Shown here: positions 1 to 8,448 of the stretch, piece after piece
How positions within the stretch are numbered: position 1 is the stretch's first letter
How the letters are laid out: each line of letters begins with the position of its first letter
From: CAVYGN01 sp963796325
GTDB taxonomy: Bacteria > Spirochaetota > Brevinematia > Brevinematales > JAOACQ01
Reading direction: 5' to 3'
DNA length: 64,000 nucleotides
NCBI GenBank assembly: GCA_963796325.1
Contig: CAWCLF010000001.1
Coordinates: 2,604,001-2,668,000, forward strand
Made by a program: the position numbers and the translations under genes
The notes under the pieces: model-generated
The model's database searches: none
What the model saw: the letters and a program-made list of their open reading frames with translations, nothing else
Told to the model about the DNA's origin: nothing

Positions 1-1
1 C

Positions 2-505
2 CCCGACGGCGACTTTCAAGCCGAAAAAATCAGGATGATTGCCGGAGGCTACAATAATTATCTTAGAAATCTGGCGGAAGAGTGGCATCTTATTATAGGT
101 GGGGATACATATGGCGGCGCCGGCGCGCCTTCCTCAGTCGTTTTTGCGAAGATTGAAAACAGCGAGGCCCACATTACAATTAAGGTCAGGAAAAATTTTG
201 ATCAAGGCGGCGTTCAGCTTTGCATGATGCCTATAATTCTCGAACAGTATAAGCAGTATCGTGTAACATTCAACGCAAGGGCTGACAGGGATAAAAAAAT
301 CGGGGCTTCTCTCATTCAAATAGGAAGATGGATTGTTTACGGCGGTGATCAGTTTGAAATAAATAATGAATTGAAAACATATTCTTTCACATTCAGGATG
401 GAGAAAGATACCGCTGAAACTTCGAGGCTAGATTTTGACCTGAACAGCACCGAGGGCGAATGCTGGATCTCGAAGGTCCGCATCGAAGAGGTTAAGGAAA
501 AATAG
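2..505 (+). CDS. C-terminal part of a CBM4/9-type carbohydrate-binding protein (5' end outside window)
   Basis: The frame is open to the window edge, so this is the 3' end of a longer gene; the first ATG at 35 is internal. The visible region of about 165 residues has the beta-sandwich pattern of CBM4/9 modules: an aromatic strand (EEWHLIIGG), a conserved VQLCM strand near the middle, the linker YRVTFNARAD, a YSFTFRM strand and a closing WISKVRIEEV strand. Such modules usually sit at the end of secreted glycoside hydrolases and bind beta-glucan, xylan or similar glycans. The catalytic part, if any, lies upstream and cannot be seen. The family call rests on pattern only; another galactose-binding-like fold is possible. 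Confidence 0.6.
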   Translation, partial: PDGDFQAEKIRMIAGGYNNYLRNLAEEWHLIIGGDTYGGAGAPSSVVFAKIENSEAHITIKVRKNFDQGGVQLCMMPIILEQYKQYRVTFNARADRDKKIGASLIQIGRWIVYGGDQFEINNELKTYSFTFRMEKDTAETSRLDFDLNSTEGECWISKVRIEEVKEK

Positions 506-532
506 CGGGGTATTGTTCCCGTTTGTGTCCCG

Positions 533-1951
533 TTAGTGAAGGTAATCCTTTATCTTTTCCCTGATCTTTCCGATTATTTCCCTATGTACGGAATTTAAAT
601 TTTCGTTCCTGATGTTGTCAAGTATAAACGATGTCTCTTCGGCATATTTCCTGCTCCAGTCTTGATCCCCGTATTTAAGGTTTCCGGCATTGTCCAGGCG
701 GTCGGCAAGCTTGACAAGGAGGGTTTCTCCATCCATGCCGGACATTTTTTTTGCGAGGTATAAAGCTTTTCCCATCGACGCTTTCTGCCTTTCATCGTTC
801 GTCATATCCATGACAAGCTTCGCGATCTTTTTCCCGAATTCTTTTTCGATCTCTTCTTTACCGGTATCCGTATCCTCGATCGTATCATGAAGAAGCGCCG
901 CGACGATCCCCGATATGGTACCGCCGTAATTTTTAACGGTCAGGGCCGTCCTTACCGGGTGAACCAGGTACGGTTCGCCTGTAAACTTCCGCTTCTGGCC
1001 GCTGTGCTTCAAACCTGCGAATGCAAGGGCTTTTTTGTATAATTCGCGTTCTTTTTTACCGAACCCCGCCGCTTGCGCGGGAACAGTCAGCCGGATACCC
1101 CCCTTTTCAAGCTGGATCATCCTGTCCCTGTAGAGCATGCCGGCGGCTTTCTTGAACGATTTCCTGCTCATTTCAAGGGATTTTTTAATAACTTCGGGCG
1201 GACTATCGTCGCTGACGGCCAGAAAACCGCCCGCTTTTTCCAATGCGTTTAAAATCTTTCTTCCGGCGGATTCGAGCTCCCTTATCCCTGTTTTTCTTAA
1301 AGTCAGATCTATCTTACCGTCGGACCGTACGGTTTTAATATAGCCTTTGACCGTATCCCCCGGTTTAATGTGCTGGAACACATCGTTCGAGTAAATAATC
1401 CCCGAATACCTGGTTTCTGTTTTTGGAGAAAAAATCACAGCTTTATACCCGATTTCAGTTTTATCATATATTAAAAGCCCTACGCTGTCTCCGGCCGCCG
1501 GCGGAGTTTTATCTTCCGGCAGTATGGTTTTCTTCAGGAATTTTTCAATGCGGGAGGTCGCGGCAAGCCTTCCGGAAACACGGTCAAAATAAAGCATGAC
1601 GGCAACTTTTTCCCCGGCTGAGAGGCTTTCCGGCTGCTCCCTGAACGGAAGAAGAAGCTGGTTTTCGATGCCCCAATCCAGGAACGCCCCGTATTTATTA
1701 ATATCCTTTACCTCGAGCGAAGCGAAATCGTTCAGCCTTATAAACGGCTTCCGCGTTGTCGCTATCGGCCGGTTTTCCGAATCCTTATAGATGAATACGT
1801 CGATAAAATCTCCATTATTCAGGCCTGCCGGTACGTCTTTTTTCGGCAGGAGGATTTCAGAATATTCTTCACCCTCGCCGGCGGCAAGGTATACGCCGAA
1901 ATCCACCTTTTTTACCATTTTCAAGCGGCTGTTCTTACCTATCTCAATCAT
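533..1951 (-). CDS. CvfB-like S1 RNA-binding protein fused to a RelA/SpoT-type HD phosphohydrolase domain
   Basis: A 472-residue fusion. Residues 1-290 match the CvfB/YitL layout: several S1-like OB folds (FGVYLAAG, YGAFLDWG, GYIKTVRSDGKIDLTLR) followed by a short winged helix (about 232-290). Residues 300-472 form an HD domain of the RelA/SpoT/MESH1 type: H331 in LVHPVRTA, H355-D356 and E359-D360 in LLHDTIEDT, and KLADRLDN at 414-421. Such HD domains hydrolyse (p)ppGpp or related nucleotides using Mn2+; no synthetase domain is present. CvfB alone is normally 280-300 residues, so the HD part is an addition. A GGGAGG site lies just before the ATG. It diverges from cas6. RNA binding and alarmone hydrolysis are inferred from family membership. 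Confidence 0.85.
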   Translation of the reverse strand: MIEIGKNSRLKMVKKVDFGVYLAAGEGEEYSEILLPKKDVPAGLNNGDFIDVFIYKDSENRPIATTRKPFIRLNDFASLEVKDINKYGAFLDWGIENQLLLPFREQPESLSAGEKVAVMLYFDRVSGRLAATSRIEKFLKKTILPEDKTPPAAGDSVGLLIYDKTEIGYKAVIFSPKTETRYSGIIYSNDVFQHIKPGDTVKGYIKTVRSDGKIDLTLRKTGIRELESAGRKILNALEKAGGFLAVSDDSPPEVIKKSLEMSRKSFKKAAGMLYRDRMIQLEKGGIRLTVPAQAAGFGKKERELYKKALAFAGLKHSGQKRKFTGEPYLVHPVRTALTVKNYGGTISGIVAALLHDTIEDTDTGKEEIEKEFGKKIAKLVMDMTNDERQKASMGKALYLAKKMSGMDGETLLVKLADRLDNAGNLKYGDQDWSRKYAEETSFILDNIRNENLNSVHREIIGKIREKIKDYLH

Positions 1952-2081
1952 AGTACCTCCCCTGCCTGCGGCCGAATCTATCCTGCCAATTGCAGGAAAT
2001 TTTTAAACGCTAAGAAATATAATTCGGGAGGAATAAAATGTCAAAGGACATGGTTTATAATCTATACTTACCATAAAATAT

Positions 2082-2110
2082 TTGACATCATTACCATGCT
2101 GTTCAATAAT
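2082..2110 (+). promoter_or_regulatory. Promoter-like site for cas6 (TTGACA-N17-AATAAT)
   Basis: TTGACA at 2082-2087, a 17-bp spacer and AATAAT at 2105-2110. A near-identical arrangement recurs at 4479-4507 before the cas6 remnant. The expected transcript start near 2117 would fall inside the GGAGG ribosome site (2115-2119), so the mRNA would be almost leaderless or start slightly upstream. Confidence 0.55.
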
Positions 2111-2127
2111 AAATGGAGGCGGGCTTT

Positions 2128-2883
2128 ATGAGAATTAAAGTCGAACTGTCTTCGCAGGCAGGCAGCGTTTTATTAAGAACGGGCTTCAACGCCAATATAC
2201 AGGCTCTTATCTACAGTCATCTGGCTCATGACGACGGCGAGTGGCTTCATAACGAAGGGTACCGCTTCGAAAAACGGTCTTTCAAGTTTTTCTCATTTTC
2301 CGGCATCATTGAAAGGGGCCGCTTCGATAAAACCGGGAAAATTTTTTATTTTCCTCAAACTGTCAGCTTTTTTATCAATTCCCCGCTGGAATGGATCGTA
2401 ACAGAGCTCGCGGAAAACCTTATCCGCTCGGAAAGGGTAAAACTCGGGGAAAACATGCTTGCGGTTTCTTCCATCTCGGTCATGAAGCGTAAAGAGATAA
2501 ATTCGGGATTAATACGGATCAAATGCATCACTCCAATCGTCAATTATACTACCTTCACGACGCCGGAAGGAAAAAAAAAGACCCATTTTTACAATCCTTT
2601 TGAAGCCGAATTCTCAGAATTGACTGAAAATAATCTTCATAAAAAATGGGTATCGCTTTACAGGAAGGATTGCCCCTGCGCAATTAAAATACGTCCGCTG
2701 TTCGAAGGCAACGGAAACGAAAAAATCCATTATTTCGGGACCGGCGAGGATAGAACACTGGTAAAAGGCTGGATGGGACGGTACATGCTCGAAGGAGATC
2801 CCCGCATGCTCGATTTCGCCTACGACGCCTGCCTGGGCAGCAAGAACTCCCAGGGATTCGGCATGGTCGAATTGTCCGAATGA
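2128..2883 (+). CDS. cas6: CRISPR-associated endoribonuclease Cas6
   Basis: Cas6 cuts the CRISPR transcript within each repeat and leaves the 8-nt 5' handle on crRNAs. The 251-residue protein has the RAMP-type layout: an N-terminal ferredoxin fold starting MRIKVELSS, and a C-terminal fold ending in the glycine-rich loop GSKNSQGFGMVE typical of Cas6. An ATG at 2113 is in frame, but GGAGG (2115-2119) sits 8 bp before the ATG at 2128, which is therefore preferred. It lies about 2.6 kb upstream of cas8b, separated by two non-cas genes, which is unusual. Base composition resembles the chromosome rather than the AT-rich cas8b-cas7-cas5-cas3 block. Catalytic residues vary in this family and are not assigned. 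Confidence 0.88.
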   Translation: MRIKVELSSQAGSVLLRTGFNANIQALIYSHLAHDDGEWLHNEGYRFEKRSFKFFSFSGIIERGRFDKTGKIFYFPQTVSFFINSPLEWIVTELAENLIRSERVKLGENMLAVSSISVMKRKEINSGLIRIKCITPIVNYTTFTTPEGKKKTHFYNPFEAEFSELTENNLHKKWVSLYRKDCPCAIKIRPLFEGNGNEKIHYFGTGEDRTLVKGWMGRYMLEGDPRMLDFAYDACLGSKNSQGFGMVELSE

Positions 2884-2912
2884 ATTATAAAGATTGAAAA
2901 GGAGCGACAAAG

Positions 2913-4457
2913 ATGCCCATCGAAATGACTGAAGATTTTACAAAGGCTTTGCATAAAATGGAAAACACGGATTCGAATCTTTTCATTACGGGAAAGGCCG
3001 GAACGGGTAAATCGACGCTATTAAAGTATTTCCGGGACAATACCGGGAAAAATGCGGCCGTGCTTGCTCCGACCGGAGTCGCGGCCCTCAACATTGGCGG
3101 ACAGACAGTCCATTCCTTCTTCCGGTTCAGGCCGGATGTGGACGGCGAAGCGGCACAAAAATCGGCCGGCAGCCTGAATGAAAAAGGGAAGGCCCTTTAC
3201 AGGGCCGTCGATATGATCGTCATCGACGAGGCGTCGATGCTTCGCGCCGATATCCTGGATCATATCGATATTTTCCTGCGCAGGGCCTGCAATAGTAAAA
3301 AGGCCTTCGGCGGAAAACAGATGATCTTTTTCGGAGACCTTTACCAGCTGCCGCCGGTCGTAGTATCGGCCGAAAAGAAGTTGTTTTCCGGTATTTACGA
3401 ATCCCCTTATTTCTTTTCAGCCATGACCTTTCCCTCGCTTAACATGCAAGTAATCGAACTTGAAAAAATTTTCCGCCAGAAGGACGGCGATTTTATTCGC
3501 ATATTGAACGCGATCCGCAACAATACGGTCAGCGACGAGGATATGGCGGAATTGAACGGCAGGTGCGTTGAAAATTGCAGATCGGAAGACACCGTCCCGG
3601 CAGTTACCCTGACGCCCCGGAACGACAGCGCGGCAGCGATCAATAATGAAAAGCTTTCAATGCTGCCCGGTAAGGAAAAGATATTCATCGGCCGAATTTC
3701 CGGCAGGTTCGACGAATCGAGCCTCCCTGCCGAAAAAAGGCTCGTCCTTAAAAAGGGCGCCCTTGTCATGATCCTGGCAAACGATCCGCGCGGCCGCTGG
3801 GTCAACGGAAGCATGGGCGTTATTTCAGGATTCAACAAGAAGGATGAAAAAATAAACGTTTTGCTCAATGACGTCCGGCCCGTCGAAATCGAGCCTTTCG
3901 AATGGGACATCATGGAATACGCATACGATGAAGAAACCGGGAGCCTGAAGAGCCGCACGATCGGTTCGTTCCTACAGTACCCCCTAAGGCTTGCATGGGC
4001 GATCACGATCCACAAATCGCAGGGAAAAACTTTCGAGAAGATGGTGCTCGACATAGGTCGGGGGGCTTTCTCCCCCGGGCAGGTTTACGTCGCATTAAGC
4101 CGGGTCCGCTCGCTTGAAGGCCTGGCGCTTAAAAAACCGCTCAAGAAAAGCCATGTCTTCATGGACTGGAACATAGTAAAATTCATGACACGCTACAGAT
4201 ATGAAAAAGCGGGCGAATCCCTTCCCCTTGAAGAACGCCGTTCTATAATCGAAGACGCGATCAGGGACAAAAAACGCCTCGAGATCGTTTACCTGAAGGC
4301 TTCGGACGACAAATCCAGAAGGATCATAAGGCCCGTGTCTATCGGGACGATGGAATTCAAGGGAAAGGAGTTCGAGGGGATAGTCGCGTACTGCGAGAGC
4401 CGGGGCGAAAACAGGACGTTCAGGCTGGACAGGATATTGGAAATAAAGGCAGTGTAA
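2913..4457 (+). CDS. Pif1-like superfamily 1B DNA helicase with C-terminal WYL domain
   Basis: A 514-residue protein. Walker A is GKAGTGKST at residues 27-35, LAPTGVAA follows, Walker B is VIDEAS around 103-108, GDLYQLPPV is the Q-containing motif, and the C-terminal motifs are AITIHKSQGKTF and YVALSRVR. This is the Pif1/RecD2-type 5'-3' helicase set. The last ~75 residues (from ERRSIIEDAI) match a WYL domain: KKRLEIVYLKA, RRIIRPVSIG, and FRLDRI at the end. WYL domains bind nucleic acid or nucleotide ligands; the Pif1-WYL combination is known from Thermotoga elfii. AAGGAG is 8 bp before the ATG, and the gene follows cas6 by 29 bp, so co-transcription with cas6 is likely. A role in spacer acquisition or R-loop handling is inference from position. 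Confidence 0.9.
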   Translation: MPIEMTEDFTKALHKMENTDSNLFITGKAGTGKSTLLKYFRDNTGKNAAVLAPTGVAALNIGGQTVHSFFRFRPDVDGEAAQKSAGSLNEKGKALYRAVDMIVIDEASMLRADILDHIDIFLRRACNSKKAFGGKQMIFFGDLYQLPPVVVSAEKKLFSGIYESPYFFSAMTFPSLNMQVIELEKIFRQKDGDFIRILNAIRNNTVSDEDMAELNGRCVENCRSEDTVPAVTLTPRNDSAAAINNEKLSMLPGKEKIFIGRISGRFDESSLPAEKRLVLKKGALVMILANDPRGRWVNGSMGVISGFNKKDEKINVLLNDVRPVEIEPFEWDIMEYAYDEETGSLKSRTIGSFLQYPLRLAWAITIHKSQGKTFEKMVLDIGRGAFSPGQVYVALSRVRSLEGLALKKPLKKSHVFMDWNIVKFMTRYRYEKAGESLPLEERRSIIEDAIRDKKRLEIVYLKASDDKSRRIIRPVSIGTMEFKGKEFEGIVAYCESRGENRTFRLDRILEIKAV

Positions 4458-4478
4458 TAGAGGCGGCTTCAAGGATGT

Positions 4479-4507
4479 TTGACAAAACACAAATGCCGTT
4501 AAATAAT
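4479..4507 (+). promoter_or_regulatory. Second copy of the cas6 promoter-like site
   Basis: TTGACA at 4479-4484, 17-bp spacer, AATAAT at 4502-4507. The match to 2082-2140 continues through AATAATAAA, the AGGC/GGCTTTATGA ribosome-site region and ATTAAAGTCGA at the start of the reading frame. This points to a partial duplication of the cas6 control region. Confidence 0.5.
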
Positions 4508-4523
4508 AAAGAAAGGCGGCTTT

Positions 4524-4652
4524 ATGAATATTAAAGTCGATATCGCCTCATCTGAAAGATATTTTTTCAATACTTTTCCATTCAAACATCAATTTTATTA
4601 TGAGATAACATTTTGTGGCGAGGAAAGTAATTTATGCGCCCGATTAAAGTAA
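4524..4652 (+). CDS. Short ORF, probable remnant of a duplicated cas6 5' end
   Basis: A 42-codon frame beginning MNIKVDIASS, which parallels the Cas6 start MRIKVELSS; the nucleotide match to cas6 extends from the promoter through codon 6. After that the sequence departs and the frame ends 19 bp inside the next gene. It has an AAGGCGG-like site before the ATG, so it may be translated and couple to the downstream gene, but it is far too short to be a nuclease. Best read as a decayed duplicate or a leader peptide. Confidence 0.4.
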   Translation: MNIKVDIASSERYFFNTFPFKHQFYYEITFCGEESNLCARLK

Positions 4653-5410
4653 AAAACGGCGACAGGATATGTGTTTTCAAGGTTACGGCAAACGGAAGCC
4701 CGAGGTCGGGCGATCTCGACCCGGAACCCTGGCGGACCATCGCCGTGCCGGAAAACGCTACGCTTTATAAACTGGCGGAAGCGATAAACGAAGCCTTCGA
4801 ATTTCTTTTCGACCACCCTTTCGGGTTTTACAATAATTTTAAGGAGCCGTACAGGTCAGAAACCGGTTTTGAACTGTTTGCCGATATAGGGGAGGAAAGC
4901 GAATTCCCGGGCGTTAAAAAAACAAAAATCCCGGAGGCGTTCCCCGACACGGGCGCGAAACTCTTATTCTTTTTCGATTACGGCGACGAATGGTCTTTCC
5001 CGGTTGAGCTTATAGAATACCGCTACCCGCAGCACGGCAAAAGGTATCCCGTCATTCTCGAAAAGATCGGCGAATCGCCCGAGCAATATCCGCGGCTGGA
5101 GGAAGACGGGGATGAAATGCTCCATATTACCGTTACTGCAAAGGAAAGGGATCTGATAATCTCCGATTTATACCCCGACTACGACCTGGCGGAAAGGCTA
5201 AAGGCGGCGAAAGCGAAAAACGGCGAGATATCGGCCGCGATCACTCCGGACGAACTGAAAAACCTGGCGCTGGAAAGCCTCTCCGGACTTTATCCCGAGA
5301 ATTCAAAAAACAGAAAGAAACTTGATGAACTCTTTACGAAGTTTGATAAAGCGCTTGAGGAGAACGGGATAGAATTAATTGACGAGGATGAGGAAGGAGA
5401 GGATCAGTAA
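4634..5410 (+). CDS. pRiA4b ORF-3-like protein
   Basis: A 258-residue soluble protein matching the plasmid pRiA4b ORF-3-like family. The family core is visible as an N-terminal strand IKVKNGDRICVFKV, the phrase EPWRTIAVPENATLYKLAEAINEAFEF, and the middle segment LLFFFDYGDEWSFPVELIE. The biochemical function of the family is unknown, though members occur on plasmids and next to mobile or defence genes. The tail is strongly acidic (IDEDEEGED). GAGGAAAG precedes the ATG. It lies between the Pif1-WYL gene and cas8b and could share their transcript. No catalytic motif is recognisable. Confidence 0.8.
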   Translation: MRPIKVKNGDRICVFKVTANGSPRSGDLDPEPWRTIAVPENATLYKLAEAINEAFEFLFDHPFGFYNNFKEPYRSETGFELFADIGEESEFPGVKKTKIPEAFPDTGAKLLFFFDYGDEWSFPVELIEYRYPQHGKRYPVILEKIGESPEQYPRLEEDGDEMLHITVTAKERDLIISDLYPDYDLAERLKAAKAKNGEISAAITPDELKNLALESLSGLYPENSKNRKKLDELFTKFDKALEENGIELIDEDEEGEDQ

Positions 5411-5532
5411 TATTTATAAAGGGCTTAGTGTCGGATATGCCGCATAAGGAGGGGTTTTATAGAAAATCACGGAGGCACTGTGTGGTTAAATTGGCTAGTA
5501 AAAGTAGAATATAACTGTAAAGGGGAAGAGAA

Positions 5533-7446
5533 ATGCTGAGAACATTTTATGAAATTGGGAAATATATTTGCGAACAGGAAGGGAAAGACCCATTAACACT
5601 TTCATTAAGGGAACAATTTGAAAGTTTTAGTATAACTAGAGAGATAGCAATTAAACTAAAAGAACAAAATGAAACTGTTAAATATTTGGAATGTGAATTA
5701 ACTTCTGTTTTGCAAAGTAATAAGGAAAATTATGCTGCGCTAATGAGTAATTCTAATGGTATAAACTATATTTTATTTAGGGCTAAATATGGTAAAGCAT
5801 TAAAAAAATCTTATGAAAAAGACATTGAAGCCAAAATATTTGAATTTTTTTCAAAGAAAGGACAATATTCAGCGTTAATACATCAAAAGTATCATTTAAC
5901 TGATAAAGTATATAATTGCTTAATTGAAAACAAAAAAGATATTTTTAGCCAATTAAAGAAAATAATTCTTTCCGATGAAGATAATTATATCATCACATTA
6001 ACCATTAATGGAAATTATCCTTATGAAATTAGCAGCTTCAAGGAAGTTTTAACTGAAATATATAATAATTCTAATGCTTTTGTAAGCAAAAAGGGTATTT
6101 GTAGTGTATGCGGAAAAGAAAAAAATGAATTTGTAAATTATTTCATGCTGAATGAAAACTTTTCATTCTTTAATTTTGATAAGGAAATATTCTCAAGAAA
6201 TTTCGATTTAAATTCTTCTTTCATTAACGCAGGTACTTGCAAGGAATGTGCTGGATTTATAAATTTTGGGAGTTATTATATTAACAATAATTTTCATACA
6301 ACAAATACTCGAATAAAATCTTCGGGGCTACTCATTGTTCCAAGATTTTTATCTAATTTAAATGTGATAGGCAATGATTTTGAGAATTTTAAAATTATCA
6401 GACAACTCATTCAAGAGTTAAAGATAGATAATAAAGAAAATAAGAACAAAAAATCTTCAAAAGATTCTATTACTAGTATAAATAAAAAATATTTTGATAA
6501 TAGAGAAGGCTTTTTTGTCGAATTAATTTCAGAATTTAAAGATCATATCATGCTTGATATATATGTGTATGAATCAAAACAAAAAAAACGTGAACTAAAG
6601 AAATCAATTAAAGAAGTTTTGCCTTCGAGAATGAGGCTGATCTTAAATATTAATCAACAAGTGGAATTAATTTATCAAGCATATATTAAAAACGATAAAA
6701 AAACTTTTTATCCTTTATCTATTCTTTGGAATGTAATTACAAAAAAAGATATTCAGGATTATGAAAAACCAAAAAATTATCAATATTCTGATTATATTAA
6801 TTTTTTAGGAAGCATTTTTTCAGATAATGAAAAAGTTAGCATGAAGTTATTTATTAAATCAGTCAATAATTATCTTTTTGAACTAATTCAAAAAATTGAT
6901 ACGATTGAATATGTGGATTTTAAAGTATTGGATATATTTTACCTGAATCTATTTTTTGAAAACGTCAAAATATATTATGATAAGGAGGAAACTAGAATGG
7001 ATATTAAAAAATTAAAAGAGATTTTTGAAAAAGAAAACGCAGGGACAAAATTTGTAGATGATTACTGGAGCCAATTTATTAATTATCCGGAATTTTTTAG
7101 TAGTCCCGAAAAATGTTTTGCTTTCCTGATGGGAAAACTGACTGTTGAAACTCGTTATGAACGAAAAGGCAAGGGAAGCTTTTTGGATGGATGGCTTTCC
7201 AATTTTTCAACGAATATTTATAAACTGCCCCAACTAATGGAACGCTGTATTGAGACTCTCGCTATTGAGGATAAATTGCTTGTAAAGCAGGGTAATATTC
7301 TTGCTATTACATCTTTCTTCTCAAAACTTGTTTCTCAAGATAATTTGGCAGAAAAGCATGAGGATTTAATATTTCCTTTTGTTACAGGCTTCTGCTTCTA
7401 TAATTATAAAGGCAGTGATGATAAAAATAATATGGAGGGTAACTAA
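5533..7446 (+). CDS. cas8b: Type I-B CRISPR-associated protein Cas8b (Csh1/TM1802 family)
   Basis: The large subunit of the I-B Cascade complex, expected to recognise the PAM and anchor the complex on target DNA. The 637-residue protein has the TM1802-type zinc ribbon: C190 and C193 in GICSVCG, with C236 and C239 in GTCKECAG. The C-terminal third (KCFAFLMGKLTVETR onward) is helical, as expected of the fused small-subunit-like region. AGGGGAAGAG precedes the ATG. cas7 follows after 1 bp. The gene is strikingly AT-rich (Lys/Asn/Ile codons) compared with cas6, cas4, cas1 and cas2, which suggests that the effector module has a separate origin. Confidence 0.85.
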   Translation: MLRTFYEIGKYICEQEGKDPLTLSLREQFESFSITREIAIKLKEQNETVKYLECELTSVLQSNKENYAALMSNSNGINYILFRAKYGKALKKSYEKDIEAKIFEFFSKKGQYSALIHQKYHLTDKVYNCLIENKKDIFSQLKKIILSDEDNYIITLTINGNYPYEISSFKEVLTEIYNNSNAFVSKKGICSVCGKEKNEFVNYFMLNENFSFFNFDKEIFSRNFDLNSSFINAGTCKECAGFINFGSYYINNNFHTTNTRIKSSGLLIVPRFLSNLNVIGNDFENFKIIRQLIQELKIDNKENKNKKSSKDSITSINKKYFDNREGFFVELISEFKDHIMLDIYVYESKQKKRELKKSIKEVLPSRMRLILNINQQVELIYQAYIKNDKKTFYPLSILWNVITKKDIQDYEKPKNYQYSDYINFLGSIFSDNEKVSMKLFIKSVNNYLFELIQKIDTIEYVDFKVLDIFYLNLFFENVKIYYDKEETRMDIKKLKEIFEKENAGTKFVDDYWSQFINYPEFFSSPEKCFAFLMGKLTVETRYERKGKGSFLDGWLSNFSTNIYKLPQLMERCIETLAIEDKLLVKQGNILAITSFFSKLVSQDNLAEKHEDLIFPFVTGFCFYNYKGSDDKNNMEGN

Positions 7447-7447
7447 T

Positions 7448-8431
7448 ATGTCAAAATTTGAAAAAAGGGTAGCAGTTTATTATGGTTACGAAGGTTTTAA
7501 TAACAACCCGAATGGCGACCCTGCGAACGAGAATAAACCCCGGCAGTATAACGGGAAAGAAATTTTGACAACGGATGTTTCAAGTAAAAGAGATGATCGT
7601 GATTATTTGATTAAACTTAATGATAATTCAGTATTTTTAAAGCAAAAACAAAAAGAGGATGGAACTGTGATGCAAATGGATGATATGATTAAAAATATAT
7701 TAAAAGATAAAAAATTATCCCATAATGAGAAAGTCAGTTATCTATTGAATCGTTTCATTGATATTAAATTCTATGGAGCAGCCTTTACTGGAAAAGAAAA
7801 AGAAGATGAGGAATCATTAAAAGAAAGTGTTACCGGGCCCGTGCAAAAAACTTTTGGGATAAGTTTGAATTATCCGAATTCTTTACCAATAAAAATTACT
7901 ACAATTTTAGCAACAAAAGCGGACAATGTTGGAACTGGTTCTATGGGCACAAAATATATCTGCGACTACTATTATATTCATTATGATGTTATAGTCAATC
8001 CGAAATCTCTGGAAATCTGGGGAGTTGAGTTTACCGAAGATGATTTTAAAGTATTTGAAAGAACACAATGGTGTTCGATCAAAAATGACATTACTCATTC
8101 CAAGATTGACCGGGAACCTTTGGTAATGATTGAGATATTCTTCAAGGATGATGATTTTTACTTCCTGCCTATGAAGTACGTAAAGTCCAAAAAGCAGAAA
8201 GATGTTAAGGAATCTTCTGACCTGGGTTTGGATTTCTCAGGATTGGTTTCTAAAATAACCTCTGAAAAAGCAAATATCGAAAAGATAAAATATAAAACAA
8301 ACAGTGCTGTTGATGCTGCATTTAAAACTGGCTTTTTGGATAAAATCAATTGTACTAAAGAAGAAATTCAATTTATTACTACGGAAGATTTAAAAAAGAT
8401 ATTGAAATCATATGAAGAATTTAAAATGTAA
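7448..8431 (+). CDS. cas7: Cas7 backbone subunit of the I-B Cascade (Csh2/DevR family)
   Basis: Cas7 forms the helical filament that binds the crRNA spacer. The true start is the ATG at 7448 (MSKFEKRVAVYYGYEGF), with GGAGG about 10 bp upstream at the end of cas8b; the longer open frame from 7379 overlaps cas8b and is not needed. The 327-residue protein has the family signature NNPNGDPANENKPRQY near the N-terminus and the segment FYGAAFTGKE with SVTGPVQKTFGISLNYPNS, typical of Cas7 in type I-B. It is followed 17 bp later by cas5. Confidence 0.9.
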   Translation: MSKFEKRVAVYYGYEGFNNNPNGDPANENKPRQYNGKEILTTDVSSKRDDRDYLIKLNDNSVFLKQKQKEDGTVMQMDDMIKNILKDKKLSHNEKVSYLLNRFIDIKFYGAAFTGKEKEDEESLKESVTGPVQKTFGISLNYPNSLPIKITTILATKADNVGTGSMGTKYICDYYYIHYDVIVNPKSLEIWGVEFTEDDFKVFERTQWCSIKNDITHSKIDREPLVMIEIFFKDDDFYFLPMKYVKSKKQKDVKESSDLGLDFSGLVSKITSEKANIEKIKYKTNSAVDAAFKTGFLDKINCTKEEIQFITTEDLKKILKSYEEFKM

Positions 8432-8448
8432 TCTTATAAGGATGAATT

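Noticed and set aside
3407..4054. A 215-codon minus-strand frame opposite the Pif1-WYL gene
   Set aside because: It is the complement of a strongly supported helicase gene, is Ser/Leu/Arg-rich, and has no motif or ribosome site.
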